Source: Sphaerisporangium aureirubrum (GTDB lineage: Bacteria; Actinomycetota; Actinomycetes; Streptosporangiales; Streptosporangiaceae). Taken from it: DNA of 64,000 nucleotides. The notes beneath the pieces are model-generated. The model had not been told where the DNA came from and did no database searches. It worked only from the letters and a program-made list of their open reading frames with translations. Positions 54,877 through 63,741 of this stretch are shown here, piece by piece. The stretch spans positions 1-64,000 of the forward strand of contig NZ_JBHSRF010000031.1 in assembly GCF_042658925.1 (NCBI RefSeq). The letters run 5' to 3'. The stretch's first letter is position 1. The number at the start of each line of letters is the position of its first letter. The position numbers were made by a program, and so were the translations under genes.

Positions 54877-55487
54877 GCAAGACATTCAGATACGCCATGA
54901 CCGCGCTGCTCGCCGGGCTCACGCTTCTGCTCGGCGCCCCGGCGGCCTCCGCTCACGGTGGAGCGATCGAGCTGGAGGTGACGGGGGACGGCGCCGACAA
55001 CGTCAACGTGCTGGTGACCTGGAAGAAGGATCACCATCCCGTCACCGAGACCGTCATCGGGACGCTGACCGCGAAGTCCGAGGACGGACGGTCCTACGGT
55101 CCCGTCAAGCTGCGGTCGTCCGCCGAGGGCCAGAACCTCTACCACGCCGCCGAGGCCCTGCCGCCCGGCGAGTGGAAGGTCACGGTCAAGGTGAGCGAGC
55201 CGTCCAAGGCCCGCAAGACGTTCACCGCGACCGCGAAGGACCCCGCCGCCGTCGCGGCCGCGGCCACCTCTCCGCAGGACGCCGCATCGCCCCCCGCTCA
55301 GGGTGACGCCACGCCCCCCGCCAAGGACGGCACGGCCGCCTCCGGCCAGAAGGACGCGAACGCGTCCGGCGCCGCGGAGGATGAAAGCCCACTCGGCACG
55401 CTGCTGATCATCGGCGTCGCCACCCTGGCACTCGCCGCCGGCGTCGTCACGTGGATGCGCCTCGGCCGCAGGGGCGGCCCGGCCTAG
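54873..55487 (+). CDS. secreted, membrane-anchored protein (CopC-like fold possible)
   Basis: A 204-residue protein. Signal peptide about 1-28 ending ASA, so the mature form begins HGG. An Ig-like domain (about 30-120) is followed by an Ala/Pro linker and a C-terminal membrane segment near 175-195. The His right after the cleavage site and the final membrane helix recall CopC/YcnI-type copper proteins, but no further copper ligands are clear. Function left open. Confidence 0.72.
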   Translation: MSKTFRYAMTALLAGLTLLLGAPAASAHGGAIELEVTGDGADNVNVLVTWKKDHHPVTETVIGTLTAKSEDGRSYGPVKLRSSAEGQNLYHAAEALPPGEWKVTVKVSEPSKARKTFTATAKDPAAVAAAATSPQDAASPPAQGDATPPAKDGTAASGQKDANASGAAEDESPLGTLLIIGVATLALAAGVVTWMRLGRRGGPA

Positions 55488-55573
55488 AACCTGAACGAGC
55501 ATCGACGACATACCTCGCCCGCCAACCGGGCCTGGCCCTGCCCCACAGCTCAGGAAGGTCGAATCACGTCGGG

Positions 55574-56389
55574 TCAGGGCTTGCGCGCCAGCCCGCCCCA
55601 GCACGCCACCTCGGGCGGATCGCCCCACGGGTTCGGCGCGGGACGCCACGACGACACGGGCACGACTCCTGGCTCGAGTAGTTCCAAGCCGTCGAAGAAG
55701 CCCTTGATGAGCTCGGGGCTGCGCGGCGTGTAGGGAACCGCCCCAGCACGGTTGTAACCTCCCAGCGCCTGGACGTACGCCGGATCGGTGTCCGTGCCGT
55801 CATACAGCGCCAGATAGCTTCCCGAGGGCAGCGCGGCGAGCAGGCGGTCGACGATTGAGCGCGCCTCGTCGTAGTCGGCGACCAGCCCCATGATGCCCAT
55901 GAGCATGAGTGCCGTCGGCCGCTCGAAGTCCAGCGTCTTCGCGGCCTCGTGGAGGATGTGCTCCGGGTGGTGCACGTCCGCCTGAAGGTAGTCCGTCTTC
56001 CCCTCGGGCGAGCTGGTCAGCAGGGCCGCGGCGTGCACCAGCACCAGCGGATCGTTGTCCACGTAGACGATCCGGGACTCCGGTGCGAGCCGCTGAGCGA
56101 CCTCATGGGTGTTGTCGACTGTGGGCAACCCCGTGCCGATGTCAAGGAACTGCCGGATACCGGCCTCGGCGGCGAGATAGTCGACCACACGCGTCAGCAT
56201 GTACCGCGACTGGCGCGCGATGTCGACCATGCCGGAGAACACCTCAAGGACCTTGTCCCCCGCCATGCGGTCGACCGGATAGTTGTCCTTCCCGCCCAGC
56301 AGGTAATTCCACACCCGCGCGGAATGCGGCACGCTGCTGTTGATCGTCACCCCTTGCCGCTCCGCCTCACTCCCGTCATCGTCAACCAT
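55574..56389 (-). CDS. SAM-dependent methyltransferase, DUF574 family
   Basis: A 271-residue protein of the actinomycete DUF574 (Methyltransf_19) family. It has HSARVWNYLLGGKDNYPVDR, the glycine-rich FLDIGTGLPT and VYVDNDPLVL. Streptomyces and relatives have dozens of copies with mostly unknown substrates. GGAGG ribosome site, ATG start. Confidence 0.93.
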   Translation of the reverse strand: MVDDDGSEAERQGVTINSSVPHSARVWNYLLGGKDNYPVDRMAGDKVLEVFSGMVDIARQSRYMLTRVVDYLAAEAGIRQFLDIGTGLPTVDNTHEVAQRLAPESRIVYVDNDPLVLVHAAALLTSSPEGKTDYLQADVHHPEHILHEAAKTLDFERPTALMLMGIMGLVADYDEARSIVDRLLAALPSGSYLALYDGTDTDPAYVQALGGYNRAGAVPYTPRSPELIKGFFDGLELLEPGVVPVSSWRPAPNPWGDPPEVACWGGLARKP

Positions 56390-56570
56390 CGGTTGACCTC
56401 CAACCTCGCGTCATCGCTACAGGCAGGCCGCCGCCCCTGTCCAGACGAGCCACAACCCACGTAGATCATAACCAAAATCCCGCAAACAGGCCCGTTACCC
56501 CTCCTGCCCGCCCTTACCACCAGAGGGCGATATGCGGCGTACGCAGACGAATCGAATCTGCTCTGTGGGC

Positions 56571-56602
56571 TTGACCTTGACGCTGCGTCAGCCCTCCATT
56601 CT
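56571..56602 (+). promoter_or_regulatory. MerR-type promoter with operator dyad
   Basis: A -35-like TTGACC (56571-56576) and a -10-like CATTCT (56597-56602) are 20 nt apart, longer than normal. Between them lies the perfect dyad TGACGC-T-GCGTCA (56578-56590). This stretched spacer with a central dyad is the hallmark of MerR-controlled promoters. It should drive the hydrolase-MerR operon 60 nt downstream. The rest of the 273-nt gap shows no gene. Confidence 0.65.
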
Positions 56603-56662
56603 GGGTGTCATGGCCACCGGCACCAGCCACCGTTCGCGATTCACTGCTGCGAAAGGCAGACC

Positions 56663-57460
56663 ATGACCATCAAGCGATCCCCCTGGACCGGCATGGTCCC
56701 AGTGGACGATACGGCTTTAGCCGTCACCGATACCGACGGCGACGGTGTCCCCGTGATCTACCTCAACGGCCACGCCGCCGTTCAGTGGCAATGGCGGCGG
56801 GTCCTTGCCGAGTTGGGGACGGAGTGGCGGCATATCACCTACGACATGCGGGGGCGTGGTAGGTCGAAGCGTTCGGCGGATTATTCGTTCGCTACGAACA
56901 TCCGAGATGTCGATGCTGTCCTCGCAGCCCGGGGTGTGGCCCGAGCGGTGGTGGTGGGCTGGTCCTATGGAGCGTTTGTCGCTGCGCACTGGGCCAGTCG
57001 GAACCCGGCCCGTACCGTGGGCGCGGTCTTGGTGGAGGGCGCACAGCCCCACGACTGGTTCGACGAGTCCATGGAACCGGGGATGCGCAAGATATGGAAG
57101 CGGATCTGGTGGCCCATGCAGCTGCTGCGCCCGTTCGGTATGGCTCCACGGATGACCGCCGACCAGCTGGCAGATAGCAACATCGAGGTCGGCAAGATCG
57201 CCCGCGAGCGTGACCTGGGCCCCGTGCTGGACAGCATCACCGTCCCGGCGCGCTACGTGGTCGCTTCTGGGGAGTCCTTCGGAAGCCAGGGCGGCCACGA
57301 ACTGATACGCGCCGGCCTCCCTGCGGTGACTGCCCGCAATCCGAACATCCAGATCAGCGCGAAAGTCGCCAGCAACCACGGTTCGATCCTGCGTAAGGAC
57401 TATCGCGCCATCGCCGAGGCCGTACGTGAGGTCACCGCCCTCGACCACGAGGGGAACTGA
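56663..57460 (+). CDS. alpha/beta hydrolase
   Basis: A 265-residue hydrolase. Nucleophile elbow GWSYGA with Ser; oxyanion-type LNGHAAVQWQW; late His in SNHGSILRK. The ATG follows GAAAGG. It forms an operon with a MerR regulator 26 nt downstream, so the substrate or its product may be the regulator's signal. Substrate unknown. Confidence 0.9.
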   Translation: MTIKRSPWTGMVPVDDTALAVTDTDGDGVPVIYLNGHAAVQWQWRRVLAELGTEWRHITYDMRGRGRSKRSADYSFATNIRDVDAVLAARGVARAVVVGWSYGAFVAAHWASRNPARTVGAVLVEGAQPHDWFDESMEPGMRKIWKRIWWPMQLLRPFGMAPRMTADQLADSNIEVGKIARERDLGPVLDSITVPARYVVASGESFGSQGGHELIRAGLPAVTARNPNIQISAKVASNHGSILRKDYRAIAEAVREVTALDHEGN

Positions 57461-57486
57461 AGACGCCACCAGAGCAGGATCAGAGC

Positions 57487-58242
57487 ATGCTGACGATTGG
57501 TCAACTGGCGGCTTATGCCGGCGTCACGGTGCGGGCGGTGCGGCACTATCACCAGATCGGACTCCTGCCCGAGCCTGAGCGGGATGCCTCGGGTTACCGG
57601 CGGTATGGCGCGACGGCGGTCGCGTCCCTCATCAAGATCCGCACCCTCGCCGGCGCGGGCGTGCCGCTGTCTCAGATCGGTCAGATGCTCGAAGCCGACG
57701 CATCGACCTTTACCGAAGCGGTCCAAAGTATCGACAGCCACCTGCGCGAGGAGATCGAACGGCTGGAGGCCAGCCGCAAGCAAATCGCGCAGCTCGCTTC
57801 CGGGGACAGTCTGGCGCTCCCGCCGAGCGTGGTCGCCTTTCTCGATCGACTTCGCGAGATCGGGGTGTCAGAGCGGGTCGTGGAGGGTGAGCGGGACGGG
57901 TGGATCCTGGTTGCGGCACGCTGGCCCGATCACATCCACGAGGTCATGCCCGGGAAACTCGCGCAGCTAGATGACCCGCAACTCGTTCGCCTCTATCGGA
58001 TCCTGTCGGAGATCTTGGAAAGCGGCGCAGACGACGGCCCGCGTCTGGAGGAAGCCGCCGACATCCTGGCCAACCTGGCCGAGCAGGCATACACCTCCGG
58101 CGAGATGACGCACCACGATCTGGCGTTCGACCTTGTCGACGCTCTTGCCGCCGAGTCCATCCCGCGGATGCTGGACCTGATGCGCGAGCGCGGCTGGTCC
58201 GGTTGGACCCGGCCAGAGCGGCTGGCGGACCCACCCGGCTGA
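57487..58242 (+). CDS. MerR-family transcriptional regulator
   Basis: A 251-residue MerR regulator. The N-terminal winged helix is typical (LTIGQLAAYAGVTVRAVRHY, then LPEPERDASGYRRY), followed by a coiled coil (about 75-110) and an unknown C-terminal sensor of about 130 residues. AGGA before the ATG. Predicted to bind the dyad at 56578-56590 and control its own operon. Confidence 0.93.
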   Translation: MLTIGQLAAYAGVTVRAVRHYHQIGLLPEPERDASGYRRYGATAVASLIKIRTLAGAGVPLSQIGQMLEADASTFTEAVQSIDSHLREEIERLEASRKQIAQLASGDSLALPPSVVAFLDRLREIGVSERVVEGERDGWILVAARWPDHIHEVMPGKLAQLDDPQLVRLYRILSEILESGADDGPRLEEAADILANLAEQAYTSGEMTHHDLAFDLVDALAAESIPRMLDLMRERGWSGWTRPERLADPPG

Positions 58243-58445
58243 ACCGGGCGTCGACCTGCGGTACTGCGGCTCGCACTTGACGTGTCTCGATGAAGCTGTC
58301 ATGACACGACCCGGTCGATCATGGAGCGAACGGGACGCGGATTCGAGATCGAGCTGCGTAGTGGGTGCGGCGGCCGGCGAGGTGCGGTTGAGAGTCCAGT
58401 TTCGAAGCTGCGGCACAGCGTGTCGCCGAGGGCGTTGCGCTGCAT

Positions 58446-58497
58446 TGCTGTCAACGATCCTTGACAGTCGAGACTCTGTCAAGGATCGTTGACAGCA
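58446..58497. promoter_or_regulatory. long perfect inverted repeat over the ribosome site
   Basis: Two 22-nt arms with no mismatch flank an 8-nt spacer (58468-58475). Each arm carries its own dyad TGTCAACGATCCTTGACA or the complement. The right arm contains AAGGA (58481-58485), the likely ribosome site, and its last base is the A of the next ATG. As DNA it is a tandem operator; as RNA it would lock the ribosome site in a hairpin. Confidence 0.7.
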
Positions 58498-58748
58498 TGA
58501 GGGAATTAGACGAAGCTCTCCAGACGTTGCGCGACACCTTGGACATGCTGATTCATGACGATCCCATCGCAGCAATGAGGGCCGCGGCGCAGGCCGAGGC
58601 CCTCGCGCGAGAGGCCGCACAGCGCGCCGTCGCGGCCGGCTGCCTCACGGCACAGGCCTCGTGGACCGACGTCGGTGCCGCCTTCGGGGTCAGCAGACAG
58701 GCCGCCCACCAGCGCTTTGCCCGCCATGTCCGGGCAGCCCGCCGATGA
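58497..58748 (+). CDS. small helix-turn-helix protein
   Basis: An 83-residue protein. The N-terminal half is a charged helix rich in Ala and Glu. The C-terminal half is an HTH (TDVGAAFGVSRQAAHQRFARH). The ATG at 58497 is favoured because it directly follows the inverted repeat; an upstream TTG inside the repeat is possible. Such small HTH proteins are common and poorly known in actinomycetes. It overlaps the next gene by ATGA and may control itself through the repeat. Confidence 0.78.
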   Translation: MRELDEALQTLRDTLDMLIHDDPIAAMRAAAQAEALAREAAQRAVAAGCLTAQASWTDVGAAFGVSRQAAHQRFARHVRAARR

Positions 58749-59344
58749 CCCGCTCCCGAGCTCTGGCCCTCCTCAGCGCCGCCGGCACCCTCGCCTTTCT
58801 CGCCGCGGTGCTGGCACTTCACGGCCTCCAGCCGGCTCAGGATCCGATCAGCGTGACCGTGAGCGAATACGTCCTCGGCCACGGTGGATGGTTGTTCACC
58901 GCCGGATGCGCGGCCTGGGGGCTGGGCTCGCTCGCGCTGGCCACTCTCCTGGCCAGAACCGGCTCGTCGCGCACTGGGGGCGCCCTGCTGACGATATGGG
59001 CGACCGGCATCCTGCTGGTCGCGATCTTCCCAACCGATCCGATCGACCGTGCGAACCAAAGCGTGCATTTCACGACCGCGGGAATCATCCACGCGATCGC
59101 CGGCCAACTCGCCTTCATCTGCTTCGGTGTGGCCGCCGTCATGCTCACGCGAGCCCAGCGGTCGCGAGGTCTGCACACGATGGCCGCGCTCTGCGCCGCC
59201 ACGCTGGCCTTCGCCGTCGCGGTGACGGCGCTTGGGCAGTTCCAGCTGTTCGGCTTAGCCGAGCGCCTTCTCCTGTCCGCCTATATCGCCTGGTCACTGT
59301 TCATGACCGCACACGCGGGCCGAAAGGCTCGGCCTGGCAGCTGA
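58745..59344 (+). CDS. DUF998 family membrane protein
   Basis: A 199-residue protein with about six membrane segments and the DUF998 signature around VSEYVLGHGGWLF and FPTDPIDRANQSVHFTTAG. ATGA overlap with the HTH gene. Function unknown. Confidence 0.86.
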   Translation: MTRSRALALLSAAGTLAFLAAVLALHGLQPAQDPISVTVSEYVLGHGGWLFTAGCAAWGLGSLALATLLARTGSSRTGGALLTIWATGILLVAIFPTDPIDRANQSVHFTTAGIIHAIAGQLAFICFGVAAVMLTRAQRSRGLHTMAALCAATLAFAVAVTALGQFQLFGLAERLLLSAYIAWSLFMTAHAGRKARPGS

Positions 59345-59627
59345 TGGCCGAGCGGCTGGAGGATGCCGGCGCAGACGTCAGGCGGCTTGCGCCGAGGCCC
59401 GTCGTCGGCTCCGGGCCGGAATAGAGGTCTTCCGCGAGCGGGAGCCCGGCCAGCAGCACCAGCCCGAACACCGAGGTCAGCCAGGGGCCCCGCAGCGGAC
59501 TGCGCCAGAACTCCGGCCGGAACGGGCCCGGCGGACTCCCCCGCAAGTACGCCCTCAGCCGCACACCGGGCCCGCTCGCCGCGGACCGGCCCTGCTGGTG
59601 GCGGCGTCCGTCCGACGCATCCGACAT
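59301..59627 (-). pseudogene. truncated N-terminus of a molybdopterin-oxidoreductase-type membrane protein
   Basis: The first 70 residues resemble the N-terminus of actinobacterial membrane-bound molybdopterin-dependent oxidoreductases (FRSPLRGPWLTSVFGLVLL-type segment). Similarity stops abruptly at GLPL and the frame then runs into unrelated, low-quality sequence, overlapping the DUF998 gene. Probably a deletion remnant. The rest of the 500-nt gap (59345-59845) has no other gene that I can support. Confidence 0.45.
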
Positions 59628-59845
59628 GATCCCCCCGAGGCCGGCGAAGGCGTGAGCGAGCCGCCGATCCACCGCCAGTTCTCACCGCTAACGCCATCAG
59701 CCATAGTCGTCGGATCTTCCGTTTTCCGTCATGCTCCGTCTCCGGGGGAGAGCGACCGCCGGCGTCGGCCAAGAGTTCTTACGGCCTTCGAACGCATCCG
59801 TGCCGTCGTGCCCCGGCCGGGGGAAGGGGGCCTACCGTCGGCCGG

Positions 59846-60832
59846 GTGAGGGTACTCGTGACCGGTTCGGCCGGGTTCATCGGAAGTCATGTCGTCGAGG
59901 CACTGGAGGAGGCCGGATACCACGTGACCGGCTTCGACCTGCGGAAAGGGCAGGACGTGCGCGACGCCGCCGCTCTGGACCGGGTGCTGCCCGGCGTGGA
60001 GGCGGTGGTGCACCAGGCCGCCAAGGTCGGCCTCGGCGTGGACGTCGCCGACCTGCCCGAATATACCTCGGTCAACGCCTACGGCACCGCCGTGCTGCTC
60101 GCCGCGATGGCCGGGCACGGCATCGGGAGGCTGGTGCTGGCCTCCTCGATGGTCGTCTACGGCGAGGGGGACTACGAGTGCCCCCGGCACGGGCGGGCGC
60201 GGCCGGGGCCACGTGCCGTCACGGACCTGGCGCAGGGGCGGTTCGAACCGCGCTGCCCGCGGTGCGGCTCCTCCGTAGCGCCCGTCACGATCGGCGAGGA
60301 CGCGCCCGCCGACCCGCGGAACGCTTACGCCACTACCAAGCTCGCCCAGGAGCACCTGGCCGCCAATTGGGCGCGGGAGACCGGCGGCACGGCGGTCGCG
60401 TTGCGCTACCACAACGTGTACGGGCCGAGGATGCCCAGGGACACGCCCTACTCCGGCGTGGCGGCGATCTTCCGGTCCGCACTGGAGGCGGGGCGCGCGC
60501 CGAGGGTGTTCGAGGACGGCCGGCAACGGCGTGACTTCGTGCACGTCCGCGACGTCGCGCGGGCCAACGTCGCCGCCCTGTCCGGCGGCGCGCCGGGATC
60601 CCTGGCCACGTACAACATCGCCAGCGGGGAACCGCACACCGTGGGCGAGATGGCCGCCGCGCTCGCCTCCGAGCGGGGCGGCCCGGATCCGGTCCTCACC
60701 GGCGAGTACCGGCTCGGGGACGTCCGGCACATCGTCGCCTCACCGGGCCGGGCCGCCGGCGAGCTCGGCTTCCGGGCGCGTACCACCTTCGCCGAGGGCA
60801 TGAAGGAGTTCGCTGAAGCCCCCCTGGCCTGA
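59846..60832 (+). CDS. NAD-dependent sugar epimerase with Cys-rich insert
   Basis: A 328-residue extended SDR. GSAGFIGSH binds NAD, and the catalytic pair is YATTK with an upstream ASSMVVYG serine. Between them an insert carries CPRHG and CPRCG, four Cys that could bind zinc, as in some dTDP-rhamnose 4-epimerase-like enzymes. GTG start. It precedes a membrane glycosyltransferase-type gene and a GT2 gene, so it may supply a nucleotide sugar. Confidence 0.9.
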   Translation: MRVLVTGSAGFIGSHVVEALEEAGYHVTGFDLRKGQDVRDAAALDRVLPGVEAVVHQAAKVGLGVDVADLPEYTSVNAYGTAVLLAAMAGHGIGRLVLASSMVVYGEGDYECPRHGRARPGPRAVTDLAQGRFEPRCPRCGSSVAPVTIGEDAPADPRNAYATTKLAQEHLAANWARETGGTAVALRYHNVYGPRMPRDTPYSGVAAIFRSALEAGRAPRVFEDGRQRRDFVHVRDVARANVAALSGGAPGSLATYNIASGEPHTVGEMAAALASERGGPDPVLTGEYRLGDVRHIVASPGRAAGELGFRARTTFAEGMKEFAEAPLA

Positions 60833-60835
60833 GGG

Positions 60836-60880
60836 TCTCCCTGGTGCCGGCCCGGTGGTCGCCTCTGGTCACCAGGGAGA
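60836..60880. terminator. bidirectional hairpin between convergent genes
   Basis: TCTCCCTGGTG (60836-60846) pairs perfectly with CACCAGGGAGA (60870-60880), an 11-bp stem just after the epimerase stop. The right arm includes the stop codon of the convergent membrane-protein gene. A second 10-bp hairpin (60857-60866 with 60878-60887) overlaps it, so the two structures exclude each other. Confidence 0.6.
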
Positions 60881-62275
60881 GGCGACCAGCCCTTGCAGCA
60901 GCAGGCCGGTGACCACCTGCGCGACGAGCATGCGGCGTCCGGGCGCGTATGCGGCCGCCAGACCGGCCCACATGGCGAAGGGCACCCAGATGCGCTCTAC
61001 CTCTCCCCGCGTCACCCCGCTGACGTCCAGCGCCAGCACCGCCGCCAGGGCCGCGCACACGACGGCGGCGGCACCATGGCGGCGTGCCAGGCTCATCACG
61101 GCGGCCGCGATCCCGCGCAGAGGGATATGCCCGCCGACCGCGGTGACGGTCGGGCAGTGCATGAGGTGGCGCCCCATCTGGACGAGGCCCACCGTCGTGG
61201 CCGGGCCGGTGATCAGGGCGAGGACGGCCAGGTTCGCCACCAGGAAGTACAGGTAGGGGCGGGCCGCGCCCGGGTCGGCCGCCCACTGCGCGTGGGTGGC
61301 CGCCACCCCGTCGAGCCACGAGAAACCCGCCGCCGCGAACACGCCCGTCACGGCCGCCGCGCCTGCGAGGGCCGCGAGCACCGCCGGGCGCGGCAGCCGG
61401 ACCAGCACGGCCACCGTCACCGGGATCAGCAGATAAGGGACCAGCCCGTAGCTCAGGTACGGCAGAGCACCCAGCAGTACCCCCGCCCCCGCCGCGAACC
61501 ACGTCCTGGCCGCGGTGCTCCGGCCGAGCACCAGGAGCGCGACGCCCCATGCGCCGACCCCGGCGAAGAAGGCGTCCATCGTGGTGGCGATCCAGACCGA
61601 GGCCGGGGTGAGCGCGAGATACGGCAACGCCCTCCGGGCCGCGTCCTCCCCCGCCAGGCGGCGTACGGTCAGCCCGATCGCCACCGTGGCCGAACAGCCG
61701 GTGAGAAGCACCAGGATCGCCGCCCAGAGCGGCCCGTCCAGGCCCGCGGCGGCGAGCGCCCACACCACCAGCACCGGCAGCGGCGGATGCCCGCGCACGT
61801 GCGTCGGATACTCCGGCAGCCGGCGCGTGAAGGTCGCCAGCCAGCCGAGCGGATCGTGGCCCACCGCGGGCAGCACCGCCAGATACTCCTCGCGGTGTGT
61901 GAACGGCGCGGCAAGCCCGTCGGCCGACATCGCCAGGAGGACCGTCCACGCCAGCGCGAAACCGCAGGCGACGCACAGCGCCCGCCCAAAACCTCCCCGC
62001 CCGATCCATCCCGGCAGGTCCCGTACTGCGACCACCGCGAAGACCGTCGCCGGCAGCAGCGTGACCGTGAGCACCCGGAAGTGCGCGTGCAGCGGCGGCA
62101 GGTGATCGATCCGCAGCACGCCGAGCGCGTGCAGGACCGCCCCGGCCACGACGCAGCCGACGACCAGCGCCACCCACCCCGTGAGCGCCCCGCGCGTCCG
62201 GCGGCCACTGTCGTCGTCCGTCTCGTACGCGTGGGTGACTGGGGCGGCAGTTCCCCGATCCGATCTTCCCGCCAC
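60869..62275 (-). CDS. polytopic membrane protein, mannosyltransferase-like
   Basis: A 468-residue protein with about 11 membrane segments. An acidic HREEYLAVLP loop and a HVRGHPPLPVL loop recall integral-membrane GT-C glycosyltransferases that use polyprenyl-phosphate sugars. The start at 62275 is a GTG with no ribosome site; TACTGT lies 6 nt before it, so the mRNA may be leaderless. It lies between a sugar epimerase and a GT2 gene. Exact function not assigned. Confidence 0.82.
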   Translation of the reverse strand: MAGRSDRGTAAPVTHAYETDDDSGRRTRGALTGWVALVVGCVVAGAVLHALGVLRIDHLPPLHAHFRVLTVTLLPATVFAVVAVRDLPGWIGRGGFGRALCVACGFALAWTVLLAMSADGLAAPFTHREEYLAVLPAVGHDPLGWLATFTRRLPEYPTHVRGHPPLPVLVVWALAAAGLDGPLWAAILVLLTGCSATVAIGLTVRRLAGEDAARRALPYLALTPASVWIATTMDAFFAGVGAWGVALLVLGRSTAARTWFAAGAGVLLGALPYLSYGLVPYLLIPVTVAVLVRLPRPAVLAALAGAAAVTGVFAAAGFSWLDGVAATHAQWAADPGAARPYLYFLVANLAVLALITGPATTVGLVQMGRHLMHCPTVTAVGGHIPLRGIAAAVMSLARRHGAAAVVCAALAAVLALDVSGVTRGEVERIWVPFAMWAGLAAAYAPGRRMLVAQVVTGLLLQGLVASPW

Positions 62276-62368
62276 ACCGTAACAGTAGGTCTGAGCTGGG
62301 CTTCTTTTGAAGACGGCGTCATCACACCGTAAGAATCTTCAGGCTCGCTCTGCCTTAGCGTCGGACCC

Positions 62369-63025
62369 ATGGACATCGACGTGGTACTGCCGTGCCTGGA
62401 CGAGGAGGCCGCGCTTCCCTGGGTCCTGGAGCGCATGCCGGCTGGTTATCGGCCCATCGTGGTGGACAACGGGTCGGCGGACGACTCGGTGAAGGTCGCC
62501 GCCCGGTTCGGGGCACGGGTGCTCGTTGAGCCGCGGCGCGGGTTCGGCGCCGCCTGCCATGCCGGGTTGCTGGCCGCGACCTCCGAGATCGTCGCCTTCA
62601 TGGACGCCGACGCCTCCCTCGACCCGCGACAGCTGCCACGTGTGGTCGAGCCGGTGCGGACCGGGGACGGCGACCTGGTGCTCGGCCGGCGGATCGTCCG
62701 GTCGGTACGCGTCTGGCCACCGCACGCGCGTGCCGCCAACGCCCTGCTGGCCCACCGGCTGCGCCGGCGCACCGGTGCCGTTGTGCACGACCTCGGCCCG
62801 ATGCGCGCCGCGCGCCGCTCCGGGCTCATCGCTCTGGAACTACGTGACCGCAGGTTCGGGTACCCCTTGGAGATGGTGCTGCGCGCCGCCGCGGCCGGTT
62901 GGCGGATCGCCGAGGCCGAGGTGGACTACCTTCCGCGCGCGGGCCGCTCCAAGGTGACCGGCACGGTACGCGGCACCGCCCGCGCCATCGGCGACATGCG
63001 GCGGGTCATGCGGGAAACGGTGTGA
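62369..63025 (+). CDS. family 2 glycosyltransferase
   Basis: A 218-residue GT-A enzyme. VVLPCLDEEAALPWVL opens the nucleotide-binding fold and FMDADASLD supplies the DxD motif. No membrane helices, unlike dolichol-phosphate mannose synthases with tails. Its stop overlaps the next GTG, so the two are coupled. Confidence 0.9.
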   Translation: MDIDVVLPCLDEEAALPWVLERMPAGYRPIVVDNGSADDSVKVAARFGARVLVEPRRGFGAACHAGLLAATSEIVAFMDADASLDPRQLPRVVEPVRTGDGDLVLGRRIVRSVRVWPPHARAANALLAHRLRRRTGAVVHDLGPMRAARRSGLIALELRDRRFGYPLEMVLRAAAAGWRIAEAEVDYLPRAGRSKVTGTVRGTARAIGDMRRVMRETV

Positions 63026-63741
63026 CGCAGCTCTTGGTCATCGCCAAGGAACCGATACCCGGCCAGGTCAAGACGCGGCTGTGCCCGCCCTGCACCGGAG
63101 GCCAGGCCGCCCGGCTCGCGGCAGCCGCCCTGGAGGACACCCTGCACACGGTAGCGGCCGCCCGCCTGCCGAACCCGGTGCTCGCCCTCCAGGGGCTGCC
63201 GGGCCCCTGGCTGCCTCCCGGGTTCACGGTGATCCCGCAACGCGGGCGCGGGCTGGACGAGCGGCTCGCGGCGGCCTTCACCGACGCGCACGGCCTGCAC
63301 GCGGCGCCCATCGTCCTCATCGGCATGGACACCCCTCAGCTCACCCCGGCCCTGCTCGACGCCGCGGCCGAGGCGCTGACCCGGCACGACGCGGTGTACG
63401 GCCCTGCCGCGGACGGCGGCTTCTGGCTCCTCGGCCTACGCCGCCCCGACCCCGCACTGCTGCTCGGCGTGCCCATGTCGCAGGCGGACACCGGATCGGC
63501 CCAGATGCGGCGCTTGCGCGAGGCCGGGCTGAGCACAGCCCTCATGCCCGAACTGCGGGACGTCGACACCTACGCCGACGCTCTCCACGTCGCCGCGCAG
63601 GCGCCCGGCACGCGGTTCGCCGCGACGCTGGACGCCGTGCGCGTGAGTATGGCCACATCGCCGGGAACGAGCACCCAGTTCGGCACCCGCCCGTCCACCA
63701 GCGGGCACAGCGTCAGCTCCCAGACCTCCCACTCTTCCTGA
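63022..63741 (+). CDS. TIGR04282/DUF2064-type glycosyltransferase-like protein
   Basis: A 239-residue nucleotidyl/glycosyltransferase-fold protein: LLVIAKEPIPGQVKTRL opening, GMDTPQLTPALLDAA and YGPAADGGFWLLGL are hallmarks of the DUF2064 family that includes arsenosugar-type transferases. GTG start overlapping the GT2 stop. The last 29 nt overlap the convergent gene at the window edge. Confidence 0.9.
   Translation: MTQLLVIAKEPIPGQVKTRLCPPCTGGQAARLAAAALEDTLHTVAAARLPNPVLALQGLPGPWLPPGFTVIPQRGRGLDERLAAAFTDAHGLHAAPIVLIGMDTPQLTPALLDAAAEALTRHDAVYGPAADGGFWLLGLRRPDPALLLGVPMSQADTGSAQMRRLREAGLSTALMPELRDVDTYADALHVAAQAPGTRFAATLDAVRVSMATSPGTSTQFGTRPSTSGHSVSSQTSHSS

Noticed and set aside
59921..59927. 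CACGTGA resembling the cluster box
   Set aside because: Lies inside the epimerase coding sequence and has no matching -10 at 23 nt.
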